From assembly GCA_002441005.1 (NCBI GenBank), contig DJWO01000010.1, positions 299,593 through 363,592 on the forward strand: 64,000 nt of DNA, in the 5' to 3' direction. Positions 18,084-26,821 of the stretch are shown piece by piece. The translations under genes and the position numbers were made by a program. The notes beneath the pieces are model-generated. The model was not told where the DNA came from and did no database searches. It worked only from the letters and a program-made list of their open reading frames with translations. This stretch comes from Candidatus Aminicenantes bacterium UBA6228 (GTDB lineage: Bacteria > Acidobacteriota > Aminicenantia > Aminicenantales > Saccharicenantaceae). Position 1 is the first letter of the stretch. Each line of letters starts with the position of its first letter.

Positions 18084-20915
18084 ATGCAATATAAGCCTAA
18101 AAATCTATTTGAAGCAGTTGAATCTCTAAAGCCTCTTCCGCCAAAGTCTCTTCACCCCATCCAGCTTTTCCGCCGGCGAATTTTCATGGTTCTTTTTTTT
18201 CTCTTTCTCTATTTTTCTGTTTTTTCAATGCTTTCTGTTTTTTTTGTCTCGCCGGCTTTGGCTTCAACTCAAGAAGCTCGGTCCCAAAAACAAACCTCGG
18301 CCACAACTGCCTCCAATTCAACTAAAACCTTAATTACGAAAAAAACAGCTATCGCCCGCCGCGTCAACCTTCACCCTCCAGCCATTGACGGCCGCCTGAA
18401 CGATCCTGTCTGGCAGGACGGCGAGTGGTTTTCTGATTTCATCCAGTTTGACCCGGAGGAAGGCCAGCCTCCCTCCGAGCCCACCGCTTTTAAAGTCGTA
18501 TATGATGATAGCCATCTCTACTTAGCTATACGTTGCTACGATTCACAACCCAGATCTATCGAGCAGCGCCTCAGCCGCCGGGATAGTCTTTCTGGCGATT
18601 ATCTCCTGGTTTTCTTTGACAGCCTTTACGACCAGCGGACAAGCTATTGTTTTGCCGTCAATGCCGCCGGGGTTAAAGCTGATCAGCTTCTCTTTAATGA
18701 CGGCTTCGATGAAAATACAGTTGACATCTCCTGGGACCCGATCTGGGAAATTAAGACCGCCCTCGATGATGACGGTTGGACAGCCGAAATGAAAATCCCT
18801 TTCTCTCAACTTCGTTTCGGTCGCCGCCAGGAGCAAATCTGGGGTTTTCAGGTCATGCGCCAGCTATTCCGGAAAAATGAGGTTTCCCTCTGGCAGCGGA
18901 TTTTGAAAAATGCCCCCGGTTGGACCAGCCAGTTTGGCGAGCTGCGGGGAGTGACGGCCATCAAGCCGCCTCGCCAGGTCGAAATACTTCCCTACACCGT
19001 CGGCAGCCTTCGTAATTATCCCCGCCAGGAGGGCAATCCCTTAGCTACCGGCCATGATAACCGGCTTTTCGGCGGACTTGATGGGAAGGTTGGGCTGACT
19101 CACGATCTGACCGTCAACTTCACCTTAAATCCAGATTTTGGCCAGGTCGAAGCTGACCCCTCGGTCATCAACCTGACGGCTTACGAAACCTACTTTGAGG
19201 AGAAACGGCCGTTTTTTGTTGAGGGACGAAATATCACCGATTTTAAGATAACCAGCGGGAGTGGCGATTTTTCTTTCGACAACCTTTTTTATAGCCGGCG
19301 CTTAGGGCGTGAACCTCAGATTTATCCCGAGACCAGCGGCTATTACCGCCTGCCCCAGTCAACGACCATTCTGGGAGCACTGAAGCTGTCGGGCAAAACC
19401 AAAAATGGCTGGTCAATCGGCCTGGTCGAGGCCCTGACCGATAAAGAACAAGCCTCCATTTATCTGCCGGAGAGCAGCACCTACGCGAAGGCTGTGGCCG
19501 AGCCATTGTCGAATTATCTAACCTTCAGGCTAGCCAAGGATTACCGTCAGGGAGCGACCGTAGTCGGGGTGATGTTCACCGGAGTCAACCGGCAGCTGGA
19601 TGACGAGACCGACAACCTGCTCCACCGCTCGGCTTATTCCGGCGGATTTGATTTCTATCACAGCTGGAAGGACAGGCAATATTATGTCTCGCTCAAAGCG
19701 GTAGGCAGCGGAGTTCACGGCACACCTGAAGCTATCCGCTTAACCCAGGAATCTTCTGTCCATTATTTCCATCGACCGGATGCTGATTACCTGACTTATG
19801 ATCCTGGCCGGGCAGCTCTTTACGGACATGGCGGTTCGATTGACTTCGGGCGGGCTGGAGGCTCGGACCTGCTTTTTTCGACCGGTTTTACCTGGCGCTC
19901 ACCCGGGCTGGAGTTGAATGATGCCGGCTATCTGAGGGCGGCTGATTCGTCTATGCAATATTTCTGGGCAGGTTACCGTATCCATAAGCCCTTTAGCATT
20001 TTCAGAAATCTCCAGCTCAACCTGAATCAGTGGACTGGCTGGAACTTTGGAGGCGAGAAAACTTTTGCCGGAGGAAATATCAATGGCTGGGCCGAGTTCA
20101 AAAATTACTGGACATTTAATTTCGGTCTGAACCGGCAGTTCACCGGACTTTCGACCAGCGATTTGAGAGGCGGGCCGCTTTTGCGCAATGCTCCTGGCGT
20201 CGGCGGCTGGGGATCTTTTCAAACGGATATGCGCCGGAAATTAAGACTGAGTGTCTACGGTGATTGGACGAAGGCCTTTAATGGAGACAGACTGATTTAT
20301 AGTTTTGGGCCAAAGATCACCTATGTGCCGGCGTCAGCCTTCAACCTGTCTCTTGAGCCGGATTATTCCTATTTCAGAAACGAACTGCAGTATGTTAACA
20401 CGGTGGTGGCGACCGGCGGCGGTGGAGCGAAAAAATACATTGTGGGAAAAATTGACCAGAAAATAATATCGCTTACCGCCCGCTTCAATCTGAGTTTGAC
20501 GCCGGACCTGTCGGTTCAGTTTTATGGCATGCCATTTATTTCGGCCGGTAAATATGACCGGTTTAAACTGATCACCGAGCCGCGGGCCAGAGACTGGGAA
20601 GACAGGTACGAGCTCTTCGGAGAAAGCCAGCTAGAGTATGAGGTGGGGGAAGAAATTTATTTAGTAGATGAAAACAGCGATGGGGAGACGGATTATTCGT
20701 TTGCTAATCCCGATTTCAACTTCCTGCAATTCCGGGCCAACCTGGTTTTAAGGTGGGAGTACCGGCCAGGCTGCACTCTGTTTCTCGTCTGGTCTCAAGG
20801 GCGAACTGAAGCTGGTCAGAATGGCATAATGGATTTTAACCGGGACATAGACAGGCTGTTCAGCAGCCACCCGGACAACGTCTTCCTGATCAAGCTGTCC
20901 TATTGCTTGTATTGA
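18084..20915 (+). CDS. Carbohydrate-binding domain/DUF5916 outer-membrane protein 2
   Basis: This 943-residue paralogue of the protein at 11791 has the same architecture: signal-like helix (about 35-60, FMVLFFLFLYFSVFSMLSVF), CBM9-like domain (about 90-250, VNLHPPAIDGRLNDPVWQDG) and DUF5916 barrel to the C-terminus (NVFLIKLSYCLY). The shared block NPDFGQVEADPSVINLTAYE lies near residue 350. An outer-membrane role in glycan binding or uptake is inferred. Thirty-four residues precede the hydrophobic segment, so a later start at 18186 is possible. GAGGTG lies about 10 nt before the ATG used here. The gene is bracketed by family B repeats; the next one begins 5 bp after its stop. Confidence 0.82.
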   Translation: MQYKPKNLFEAVESLKPLPPKSLHPIQLFRRRIFMVLFFLFLYFSVFSMLSVFFVSPALASTQEARSQKQTSATTASNSTKTLITKKTAIARRVNLHPPAIDGRLNDPVWQDGEWFSDFIQFDPEEGQPPSEPTAFKVVYDDSHLYLAIRCYDSQPRSIEQRLSRRDSLSGDYLLVFFDSLYDQRTSYCFAVNAAGVKADQLLFNDGFDENTVDISWDPIWEIKTALDDDGWTAEMKIPFSQLRFGRRQEQIWGFQVMRQLFRKNEVSLWQRILKNAPGWTSQFGELRGVTAIKPPRQVEILPYTVGSLRNYPRQEGNPLATGHDNRLFGGLDGKVGLTHDLTVNFTLNPDFGQVEADPSVINLTAYETYFEEKRPFFVEGRNITDFKITSGSGDFSFDNLFYSRRLGREPQIYPETSGYYRLPQSTTILGALKLSGKTKNGWSIGLVEALTDKEQASIYLPESSTYAKAVAEPLSNYLTFRLAKDYRQGATVVGVMFTGVNRQLDDETDNLLHRSAYSGGFDFYHSWKDRQYYVSLKAVGSGVHGTPEAIRLTQESSVHYFHRPDADYLTYDPGRAALYGHGGSIDFGRAGGSDLLFSTGFTWRSPGLELNDAGYLRAADSSMQYFWAGYRIHKPFSIFRNLQLNLNQWTGWNFGGEKTFAGGNINGWAEFKNYWTFNFGLNRQFTGLSTSDLRGGPLLRNAPGVGGWGSFQTDMRRKLRLSVYGDWTKAFNGDRLIYSFGPKITYVPASAFNLSLEPDYSYFRNELQYVNTVVATGGGGAKKYIVGKIDQKIISLTARFNLSLTPDLSVQFYGMPFISAGKYDRFKLITEPRARDWEDRYELFGESQLEYEVGEEIYLVDENSDGETDYSFANPDFNFLQFRANLVLRWEYRPGCTLFLVWSQGRTEAGQNGIMDFNRDIDRLFSSHPDNVFLIKLSYCLY

Positions 20916-20920
20916 CGAAT

Positions 20921-21030
20921 GGGGACGTGATACCCTGTCCCTCTTTTGCCCCAACCTATCTATTTGATAATTAATAAGTTAAAAAATGGGGACGTGATAC
21001 CCTGTCCCCGGGACAGGGTATCACGTCACC
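20921..21030. repeat. Family B composite element overlapping the mnmA stop
   Basis: Copies lie at 20921-20941 (+), 20988-21008 (+) and 21010-21030 (-). The first spacer contains TTGATAATTAATAAGTTA, the recurring alpha spacer. The last copy is variant: on the mnmA strand it reads GGTGACG instead of GGGGACG, and this TGA is the mnmA stop codon. Confidence 0.88.
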
Positions 21031-22276
21031 GGATAAAACCGCCTCCCAGGACTGCCTCCCCTTCATAGAAGACGGCCACCTGGCCCGGCGTTATCGCCTT
21101 ATAAGGAGTCAGAAGGATAACCTCGGCTGAGTTTTCAGGGGCTTCCTGACTTTCATCCTGACTGTCGCCGCTACGGCTTCGATTATCGCCCATTATCACC
21201 CGGCATTCGAGCTCGGGCGATCGGTAACGTACTTTGACTGTAGCCTCGATGGTTTCACCCCGGGCAGGAATTCGTCCGACCCAGTTAATCCCGTCGAGAC
21301 AAAATTCCGTGGCGAGCAGGTCCTTTTCCTCACCGATATAAACTGTATTGGTAGCTGCCTCAATTTTGACGACGTACAGACGGCCGCTGCTGCTCGCGAT
21401 CCCCAGACCGCGGCGCTGACCAACAGTGTAGTTTTCTATGCCGTCGTGCTGGCCGAGGATCCGGCCGGTCAGGTCCTTGATCGGGCCGGGCTGGCCTTTG
21501 GGCAGGAGGTCACGGTAGTCGCCGCCATAAAAATCCTGGCTCTCTTCTTTATCACTGACCGGCAAGCCATGTTCTTTGGCTAGACGACGGACTTCGCTTT
21601 TGGTCAGTTCGCCAAGGGGAAATAGCGAGCAGGCCAGTTGCTCCTGGCTGAGAAACGAAAGAAAATACGACTGATCTTTAGCTGCAGCCCGGGCTTTGAG
21701 AAGCTGCCAGCGACGAAGGCTTTCATCATATTTGACCCGGGCGTAATGGCCTGTGGCGAAGAAATCATATTCAAGACCGAGCTGACGGCAACCATCAACG
21801 AGCAGGCCAAATTTAATTTCGGCGTTGCATTTAACACAAGGATTGGGAGTGCGGCCACGGGCATATTCAGAGCGGAAATAATTCAGAATCCGGGCCTCAT
21901 ATTCACGGCTAAGATCAACCACATAAAAAGGAATACCGAGTTCGTGGGCGACGGCCGCCGCCTCGCTGATTTCCTGCTCTTCATCATCGCCGAAACAGGA
22001 GAGGCGAAGGTGGCTGCCGGAAGATTTGGACGCACCTTGAATAAACCCAGAAGATGGCCCGGAGGCTGAAGGTAAGGTGAAACCACCAGAGGCGGAATCA
22101 GTCTTATTGTTCAGAGCCGGCTTGATGGGTAAATCGGGTAAATTGCCAGCAGAAGTCGCTATCTTCATAGTCACGCCGGTGACTTCATACCCGGCCAGCT
22201 TCAATAGAAGAGCGGCCACTGATGAATCCACACCACCGCTCATCCCGACGAGCACTCTCTTCTTATCAGTCGCCAT
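21026..22276 (-). CDS. mnmA: tRNA-specific 2-thiouridylase MnmA
   Basis: MnmA transfers sulfur to U34 of Glu/Gln/Lys tRNAs using ATP. The PP-loop GGVDSSVAALLL opens the protein. Also present are NPCVKCN with the first catalytic Cys, FATGHYAR, QDFYGGDYR, and YTVGQRRGLGIA. The second catalytic cysteine expected near residue 200-220 is not obvious: the segment reads EESQDFYGG where many homologues have ESQDICF. Length is 416 because of a Ser/Gly/Pro-rich insertion of roughly 50 residues (about 35-85) and a second short one near the C-terminus (RSRSGDSQDESQEAPENS). Reading upstream of 22276 is repeat-derived, so the start is ATG 22276. No ribosome site is visible and a TATAAT lies 6 nt upstream. 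Confidence 0.9.
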   Translation of the reverse strand: MATDKKRVLVGMSGGVDSSVAALLLKLAGYEVTGVTMKIATSAGNLPDLPIKPALNNKTDSASGGFTLPSASGPSSGFIQGASKSSGSHLRLSCFGDDEEQEISEAAAVAHELGIPFYVVDLSREYEARILNYFRSEYARGRTPNPCVKCNAEIKFGLLVDGCRQLGLEYDFFATGHYARVKYDESLRRWQLLKARAAAKDQSYFLSFLSQEQLACSLFPLGELTKSEVRRLAKEHGLPVSDKEESQDFYGGDYRDLLPKGQPGPIKDLTGRILGQHDGIENYTVGQRRGLGIASSSGRLYVVKIEAATNTVYIGEEKDLLATEFCLDGINWVGRIPARGETIEATVKVRYRSPELECRVIMGDNRSRSGDSQDESQEAPENSAEVILLTPYKAITPGQVAVFYEGEAVLGGGFIR

Positions 22277-22282
22277 GCTAAG

Positions 22283-22288
22283 ATTATA
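22283..22288 (-). promoter_or_regulatory. Possible -10 element giving leaderless mnmA mRNA
   Basis: TATAAT on the minus strand ends 6 nt before the mnmA ATG. Initiation 7 nt downstream would begin at the start codon itself, which fits the lack of a ribosome-binding site. The corresponding -35 position falls in the family B repeat and does not match consensus. Confidence 0.35.
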
Positions 22289-22299
22289 ACATTCAACAA

Positions 22300-22342
22300 G
22301 GGGACGTGATACCCTGTCCCAGGGACAGGGTATCACGTCCCC
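22300..22342. repeat. Family B inverted pair, near-perfect palindrome (43 bp)
   Basis: A plus copy (22300-22320) and a minus copy (22322-22342) are separated by a single A. The pair would extrude as a 21-bp-stem hairpin. It lies on the 5' side of RAYT2, 160 bp from its start. The bases between it and RAYT2 show no other feature. Confidence 0.9.
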
Positions 22343-22502
22343 TTGCCTTCGTCCCCTTGCCTTCTTTACCTTGATGCCTGTTTATCACTATTATCCTTTC
22401 ACTCAATTTTCTCGCCTCATTTTGAGAATATTTTCTTTATATGTCCGTCATTGAATATATCATTAAGTATGAACGGATGAATGGCAGAAAAGAGGGTTTC
22501 CG

Positions 22503-23141
22503 ATGCCTAGAACGGCCCGAATTGTAGTTCCTGGAATTCCTCACCATGTAATTCAACGTGGGAACAGAAGCGAAGTTGTCTTTTTTAAAGAAGAAGACCG
22601 ACGGACTTACTTAAAGATTCTCACTTTTTTCGCTAAAAAATATAAGGTAGAAATCTGGAGCTATTGTCTGATGACCAATCATCTTCACCTGGCTGCAGTG
22701 CCATCGAGGCCAGAAAGCCTGGCCAAAATGATGGGCGCGGTTCACAAAAGATACACGGCTTTAATTAACATCAGAAACAATTGGAAGGGCACTTTATGGC
22801 AGGGGAGATATCTTTCTTACCCCATGGACGAGAGATATTTATACACCTGCATCAAGTACATCGAAAGGAATCCAGTCAGAGCAAAAATCGTCAAGAGGGC
22901 TGAAGATTATCCGTGGTCGAGCGCCAGGGCCCACATCTTTAAATGGGACGATCCAGTTCTTTCCAGCTTTTTCATGATCGACCAGATTAAGGATTGGCGA
23001 GCCTATTTGCAGGAGAAAGAGAGCGAAGAGGACCTCGAAAAAATCAGGAAAAATCAAAGTTCCGGTCATCCTCTCGGCAATGAAAGATTCTATAATCAAA
23101 TTGAAAAATTAACCGGACTCAAATTGAAGAAGGAAAAATAA
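22503..23141 (+). CDS. RAYT2: REP-associated tyrosine transposase (Y1_Tnp)
   Basis: This 212-residue HUH single-strand transposase is homologous to RAYT1 and RAYT3. It shows MPRTARIVVPGIPHHVIQRG at the N-terminus, the metal site MTNHLHLAAVP (HLH), LWQGRYLSYPMDERY and the catalytic-tyrosine region KYIERNPVRAKIV. AGAGGG lies about 7 nt before the ATG. Family B repeats flank it: an inverted pair upstream and two copies within 100 bp downstream. No A or C repeat is nearby, so family B is taken as its substrate. The basic tail LKLKKEK ends the protein. Confidence 0.92.
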   Translation: MPRTARIVVPGIPHHVIQRGNRSEVVFFKEEDRRTYLKILTFFAKKYKVEIWSYCLMTNHLHLAAVPSRPESLAKMMGAVHKRYTALINIRNNWKGTLWQGRYLSYPMDERYLYTCIKYIERNPVRAKIVKRAEDYPWSSARAHIFKWDDPVLSSFFMIDQIKDWRAYLQEKESEEDLEKIRKNQSSGHPLGNERFYNQIEKLTGLKLKKEK

Positions 23142-23153
23142 ACTGGACAAAAA

Positions 23154-23241
23154 GGGACAGGGTATCACGTCCCCAAATATTAATTGCTGTGGAATCAATA
23201 TGTTAGCAGAGCCAAAAGGAGGGACAGGGTATCACGTCCCC
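23154..23241. repeat. Family B pair with beta spacer
   Basis: Two minus-orientation copies (23154-23174 and 23221-23241) are separated by a spacer containing GAATCAATATGTTAGCAGAG. This beta spacer recurs at 31630-31675 and, diverged, at 37433-37478. The right copy ends 1 bp before the TauE-like stop codon. Confidence 0.88.
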
Positions 23242-23242
23242 T

Positions 23243-24217
23243 TCAAAAGAAGAGAAAGCGGGCAGCCACAAAGATGAGGAAAAGGCCATAAAGAAATTTG
23301 ACTGTCTCACCGGAAGTCCTGATATTAAAACGCGCTCCGACCACTGTCCCCATTACCAGTCCGATAGCCAGCATCCCCGCTACCCTCAAATCCAGCGTCC
23401 CAGCCCGGTAATAATATATGACACCAGGTAAACCAACCGGAGCCAGCAGTGCGCCCAGCGAGGTAGCAATTGCTCTTTTAGCAGGATAATGCAAGAACAA
23501 AATCAGAAAAGGGACAATGATATTGCCCCCACCAATGCCAAACATCCCGGACATAATCCCGGCCACCAGCCCGACCCCGATCAAGGCCAGAAAATGCGGT
23601 CGAGGACTCGCTGGCTCCAGCTGACGAGAAGAAGTGGCAGCGGCTTGTAGCGAAGGCGATGGTGAAGAGTCGCTGGCAGGCTGGGCGATTCCGCTAGCTT
23701 CGGCCTTAGCCCCAGTCTTCGCCCCGGCCAGTGAGTTATCAGCAGCCACCGCGGTCTCGGCAGCACCTGATTGACTTGAAACTGCTGCCTGATTAGCTGA
23801 GCCTCGACGTCCCGATTCTATTTCTTCCTTTTTATGGCCAAAATATTTCTTGAATTTCTCAACCGGCTCAATGAAAGTCCAGCTGACATAAAGACAAAAA
23901 AGCGCATATAGCTTCTGCACCAGCCCAGCCGGAAGAGTATGCGCTAACCAGGCCCCGACCACAACCGATATGGCCAGCCCGGTGGCAATTAAAATTGAGC
24001 CGCGAATATCGATTAACTTTGCCCGGTAATAAGCGATGACGCCAAGAATTCCAACCGGCAGCAGGATAGCCGCCAAGGATGTCCCGGTCGCTTTAAGCAG
24101 CGGGAAATTGGCCAGAATGACCATAGCCGGGACCATAACAATGCCACCGCCTATTCCAAATAATCCGGAGAATATTCCGGCCAGAATGCCAATAGCTACA
24201 ACCAGTAGAGAATTCAT
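23243..24217 (-). CDS. TauE/SafE-family permease
   Basis: This 324-residue inner-membrane protein is built from two homologous halves, each opening with a GIxxGxxSGxFGIGGG pattern (residues about 9-26 and about 215-232). The family (DUF81) exports sulfite, sulfoacetate or related anions; the substrate here is unknown. About eight membrane helices are apparent. The halves are joined by an unusually long, Ala/Ser-rich cytoplasmic linker (about 130-205, SSQSGAAETAVAADNSLAG). No ribosome site stronger than a weak purine run is seen before the ATG. It is transcribed alone, divergent from the copper ATPase, with family B repeats on both sides. Confidence 0.87.
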   Translation of the reverse strand: MNSLLVVAIGILAGIFSGLFGIGGGIVMVPAMVILANFPLLKATGTSLAAILLPVGILGVIAYYRAKLIDIRGSILIATGLAISVVVGAWLAHTLPAGLVQKLYALFCLYVSWTFIEPVEKFKKYFGHKKEEIESGRRGSANQAAVSSQSGAAETAVAADNSLAGAKTGAKAEASGIAQPASDSSPSPSLQAAATSSRQLEPASPRPHFLALIGVGLVAGIMSGMFGIGGGNIIVPFLILFLHYPAKRAIATSLGALLAPVGLPGVIYYYRAGTLDLRVAGMLAIGLVMGTVVGARFNIRTSGETVKFLYGLFLIFVAARFLFF

Positions 24218-24279
24218 GCTGTGAATTATAATAAACTTTTGGCTGTTTTAGAACAGAAAATCCCTGACCGATTGGGGAT

Positions 24280-24301
24280 GGGGACGTGATACCCTGTCCC
24301 C
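24280..24301. repeat. Solo family B repeat
   Basis: A single plus copy lies in the 206-bp gap between the divergent TauE-like and copper-ATPase genes. The rest of the gap shows no clear promoter match apart from the GGAGGT ribosome site of the ATPase. Confidence 0.88.
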
Positions 24302-24423
24302 TATTAAATACTAAAGGTCTATAATATGTCTGACCTTAGGACCAGTCATTTCAGGGCTAAAAATTATTTGGTCCTAAACCGGGGTAAAAAGATCAAAGGA
24401 CAAAGACAGGGAGGTAAGAAAAA

Positions 24424-26742
24424 ATGAAACGGGCCAAAGATTATGAAAGAAATAATAACCAGGAAATGGATCATAACCCTGACGCCAGCCTGACACCACC
24501 GGCCGAGAAAGGATATCCAGCTGTTATTCATCAAGGTTTCTCTGATCAGAGCAAACAAAGCCATCACACAGGAGATGACCAGCCTCAAAGCCAGGCCCAT
24601 CACCATGGCCATAACCCTCCGCCCGGCCATAACCACCTCGCCGGCCACAGCCAGAATAGCCAGAATAATGGAGCCAGCTACGACCAGACTCCTGACCACA
24701 GCCACCTTGCTGCCAACGGCCACGACCACACCCACAACCACAGCCACAGCGGCCACGGCTCCGCTCAGGGCCACGGCCATCATCATCACCTGGAGTCTTT
24801 GCGCCAGAGGTTCTGGGTCTCTCTGATCCTGACTGTTCCCGTCCTTCTTCTGTCGGAAATGATCCAGATGTGGCTGGGCTTCAGACTGACTTTCCCGCTT
24901 CAAAAATATTTGCTGTTCGCGCTTTCGGCTTTTATTTATTTTTATGGAGGCTGGCCTTTCCTGACCGGCGCACTGTCGGAGCTCAAGCAAAAACTGCCCG
25001 GCATGATGACCCTGATCGCCACCGCTATTACCATTGCTTTCCTCTATTCGAGCGCCACCACGTTCTTTATCCGCGGGCAAGACTTTTTCTGGGAACTGGC
25101 CACCCTGATTGTTATTATGCTCCTCGGCCACTGGCTCGAAGCCCGGAGTGTCATGGGCGCTTCGCGGGCCCTGGAGGAACTGGTCAGGATTATGCCGACT
25201 GTCGCCCATGTCCTGCGCAATGGCCAGGTCAATGAGGTCACCGACCTTCCCGTCTCCAGCCTGCAAAAGGGCGACCTGGTCCTGGTTCGTCCCGGCGAAA
25301 AAATTCCATCCGATGGAATAGTGGCCGATGGCGAGAGCCTGGTCAACGAAGCCCTGCTGACCGGAGAATCACGTCCTGTGCCCAAAGCTACCGGTGACCG
25401 GGTTATTGGCGGTTCGATTAATGGCGACGGTTCACTCCAGGTCACGATTGAAAAGACGGGCGAAGAGACCTACCTGGCTCAAGTCATCTCACTGGTTAGA
25501 CAGGCTCAGGAGAGCCGGTCGCGAACCCAGGATCTGGCCAACAGGTCAGCCGCACTGCTCTTTTATGTGGCTCTGGCAGCTGGCCTGATTTCGTTTGCCA
25601 TCTGGGCTTTTATCAAGGGCCCGGATTTCGCTCTGGAAAGAGCTGTGTCTGTCCTGGTCATTGCCTGCCCGCATGCTCTGGGTCTGGCCATTCCGCTGGT
25701 CGTTGCTATCTCTACCTCCATCGCCGCCAGCCAGGGCATTCTCATCCGCGACCGCCGGGCCTTTGAAGAAGTGCGGAATGTACAGGCCGTCGTGTTTGAT
25801 AAAACCGGGACCCTGACCGAAGGCCAGCTGGCGGTAGCGCAGGTTGTGACCATCAAACCCGATGTACCCGAGGACGAATTTTTGCGCCTGACGGCGGGTG
25901 TTGAAATCAATTCAGAACATCTGATGGCCAGAGCGATAGTAGCTTATGTGCAGAGCCGGGGTCTAAACCCGGCAGCCGCCACCGATTTTAAAGCCTTTCC
26001 CGGAAAAGGGACCAGCGCCCGGATAGAAGGAAAGACTGTTTTTGTTGGAGGCTTAAATTTACTTAAAGAACTTAAACTGGAGTCTGAGCTTGAAGACGAG
26101 CGGTTAAAAGCCCTGGCCGGCAGCGGGCAGACCCTGGTTTTCACCGTAGTTGGCGGGCAGGTCGCCGGAGCGGTGGCCCTTAATGATCGCCTCAAGCCCG
26201 AATCATTCGAGGCGGTTAAGAGACTCAAGCGGCTTAACGTCAAAGTCTTGATGCTGACCGGTGACTCAGAGCTGGTAGCGGCTCAGGTGGCCCGGGAAGC
26301 TGGCATTGATAATTATTTTGCCGGACTTCTTCCGCCTGAAAAGGCGGAGAAAATAAAACAGATCAGAGAAAGCGGTCAAAAAGTGGCCATGGTCGGAGAT
26401 GGCATCAATGATGCTCCGGCTCTGGCCACAGCTGATGTCGGCATAGCGATAGGAGCCGGGACCGATGTAGCCATTGAGAGCGCCGACCTGATTCTCATCA
26501 AGAACAATCCGGCTGATATTGCCACTATCATCCAATTGTCAAAGAATACTTTTTCGAAGATGATTCAGAATCTGTGGTGGGCCGCAGGTTACAACATAAT
26601 TGCCATTCCACTGGCGGCAGGCCTGCTCTATCAACAGGGTATCGTCATCAGTCCGGCTCTGGGGGCAGTGCTGATGTCTCTCAGCACAGTAATTGTCGCC
26701 CTCAACAGCCAGACTTTAAGGAGGGTAAAAAAGGGGACGTGA
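24424..26742 (+). CDS. copB: CopB-like P1B-type heavy-metal ATPase
   Basis: This 772-residue inner-membrane pump drives metal efflux with ATP. The N-terminus (about 40-125) is strongly His-rich (for example HDHTHNHSHSGHGSAQGHGH) instead of carrying a CxxC domain. Core motifs are TGES (about 312), CPHALGLA (about 413), the phosphorylated DKTGT (about 459) and GDGINDAP (about 657). The CPH motif with a His-rich leader is typical of CopB-type P1B-3 copper or silver exporters. GGAGGT precedes the ATG. Its last codons and stop (KGT, TGA) are made from a family B repeat, so the natural C-terminus may have been altered by a few residues. Confidence 0.9.
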   Translation: MKRAKDYERNNNQEMDHNPDASLTPPAEKGYPAVIHQGFSDQSKQSHHTGDDQPQSQAHHHGHNPPPGHNHLAGHSQNSQNNGASYDQTPDHSHLAANGHDHTHNHSHSGHGSAQGHGHHHHLESLRQRFWVSLILTVPVLLLSEMIQMWLGFRLTFPLQKYLLFALSAFIYFYGGWPFLTGALSELKQKLPGMMTLIATAITIAFLYSSATTFFIRGQDFFWELATLIVIMLLGHWLEARSVMGASRALEELVRIMPTVAHVLRNGQVNEVTDLPVSSLQKGDLVLVRPGEKIPSDGIVADGESLVNEALLTGESRPVPKATGDRVIGGSINGDGSLQVTIEKTGEETYLAQVISLVRQAQESRSRTQDLANRSAALLFYVALAAGLISFAIWAFIKGPDFALERAVSVLVIACPHALGLAIPLVVAISTSIAASQGILIRDRRAFEEVRNVQAVVFDKTGTLTEGQLAVAQVVTIKPDVPEDEFLRLTAGVEINSEHLMARAIVAYVQSRGLNPAAATDFKAFPGKGTSARIEGKTVFVGGLNLLKELKLESELEDERLKALAGSGQTLVFTVVGGQVAGAVALNDRLKPESFEAVKRLKRLNVKVLMLTGDSELVAAQVAREAGIDNYFAGLLPPEKAEKIKQIRESGQKVAMVGDGINDAPALATADVGIAIGAGTDVAIESADLILIKNNPADIATIIQLSKNTFSKMIQNLWWAAGYNIIAIPLAAGLLYQQGIVISPALGAVLMSLSTVIVALNSQTLRRVKKGT

Positions 26743-26821
26743 TACCCTGTCCCTCCTTTCGCCATTTTTATCTATTTGATAATTAATAAGTTATAAAAAG
26801 GGGACAGAGTATCACGTCCCC
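26733..26821. repeat. Family B element overlapping copB and DUF5695 3' ends
   Basis: A plus copy (26733-26753) and a minus copy (26801-26821) enclose the alpha spacer (TTGATAATTAATAAGTTA). Both adjacent convergent genes read into it: copB ends inside the left copy, and the DUF5695 gene translates through the right copy (GDVILCP) and stops in the spacer. Confidence 0.9.

Noticed and set aside
22277..22336. N-terminal extension of MnmA starting in the repeat
   Set aside because: The extra residues translate the family B palindrome; family homology begins at the ATG at 22276.
24364..25266. Minus-strand open frame of 300 codons opposite the copper ATPase
   Set aside because: It mirrors the His-rich ATPase start, has low-complexity content and no family features.
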